This document shows positions 33,118 through 33,227 of a stretch of DNA of 33,227 nt, one piece after another. The notes under the pieces were generated by a model that did no database searches, was not told where the DNA came from, and was given only the letters and a program-made list of their open reading frames with translations. The number at the start of each line of letters is the position of its first letter. Position 1 is the first letter of the stretch. A program made the position numbers and the translations under genes. Origin of the DNA: Gammaproteobacteria bacterium (lineage in GTDB: Bacteria; Pseudomonadota; Gammaproteobacteria; Pseudomonadales; Azotimanducaceae). The stretch lies in NCBI GenBank assembly GCA_028821125.1, contig JAPPHD010000110.1, forward strand, positions 1 to 33,227. The letters run 5' to 3'.

Positions 33118-33204
33118 AAGGTTCTCTTAACCTTTTGATAAGCAAAAACTTTTTGGTCCTTCTCGCTTCACTGCGGCACACTCCGTCAACACACTTTGTT
33201 GTGT
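33118..33204 (+). promoter_or_regulatory. Leader of the next gene, with two small inverted repeats
   Basis: AAGGTT/AACCTT (33118-33123 and 33129-33134, 5-nt loop) and ACACA/TGTGT (33189-33193 and 33200-33204, 6-nt loop) lie in a noticeably AT-richer leader. I cannot place a convincing -35/-10 pair. They may be operator or leader structures of the gene that starts at 33223. Confidence 0.3.
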
Positions 33205-33222
33205 CATTAGGAGTACCGCTTC

Positions 33223-33227
33223 ATGAA
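33223..33227 (+). CDS. Start of a gene cut by the window edge
   Basis: ATG 33223 is preceded by a strong AGGAG (33209-33213) at a 9-nt spacing. Only the first codon and part of the next lie in the window, so the product cannot be identified. Confidence 0.6.

Overview
The window is GC-rich, densely coding DNA from a Gram-negative bacterium. Two TonB-dependent outer-membrane receptors with signal peptides, a MalT/LuxR-type regulator, a CYP153-type P450, CaiB/BaiF CoA-transferase, crotonase and short-chain dehydrogenase genes suggest a catabolically versatile pseudomonadote, probably a marine or host-associated gammaproteobacterium. That placement is inferred from gene content only. I see no rRNA, CRISPR array, insertion sequence, integrase or phage structural gene.

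Layout, left to right. (1) 164-9387, all plus strand: a TonB-dependent receptor, a 911-aa MalT-like LuxR regulator, then a tight operon of a hydantoinase/oxoprolinase-family ATPase, a DUF917 (S-Me-THD) protein and an NCS1 permease. This looks like uptake and opening of a hydantoin- or thiohydantoin-like ring. (2) 9441-10590: a Xre/RES toxin-antitoxin pair bracketed by two imperfect 64-bp direct repeats. (3) 10590-16203, minus strand: two operons, TonB receptor + VOC protein and luciferase-like monooxygenase + cyclase-family hydrolase + TetR repressor. Near-identical palindromes lie in both promoters, so the TetR protein probably controls both its own operon and the receptor operon. (4) 16247-19912: a bacterial PH-like membrane protein, an alpha/beta hydrolase, a slipin with a strong terminator, an aberrant tRNA-like element and an orphan terminator in a gene-poor kilobase.

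(5) 19913-21783: a CYP153-like P450 and a small membrane-anchored protein. (6) 21835-23693, minus strand: an ATPase + DUF4276 (TOPRIM-like) pair of visibly lower GC, resembling split OLD-type phage-defence systems. (7) 23778-32984: a mixed set of an SDR, an exported glutaminyl cyclase, a PNPOx-fold protein, an ACAD10/11-like phosphotransferase, an exported methyltransferase-like protein, an F420/FMN luciferase-like oxidoreductase, a degenerate SDR coupled to an intact SDR, a crotonase and a divergent CaiB/BaiF CoA-transferase. This fits CoA-ester and small-molecule catabolism. The window ends on the first codon of a further gene at 33223.

The strongest candidates for undescribed biology are the TetR-controlled receptor/monooxygenase/hydrolase/VOC regulon with its two matched operators, the repeat-flanked toxin-antitoxin cassette, and the ATPase-DUF4276 pair.
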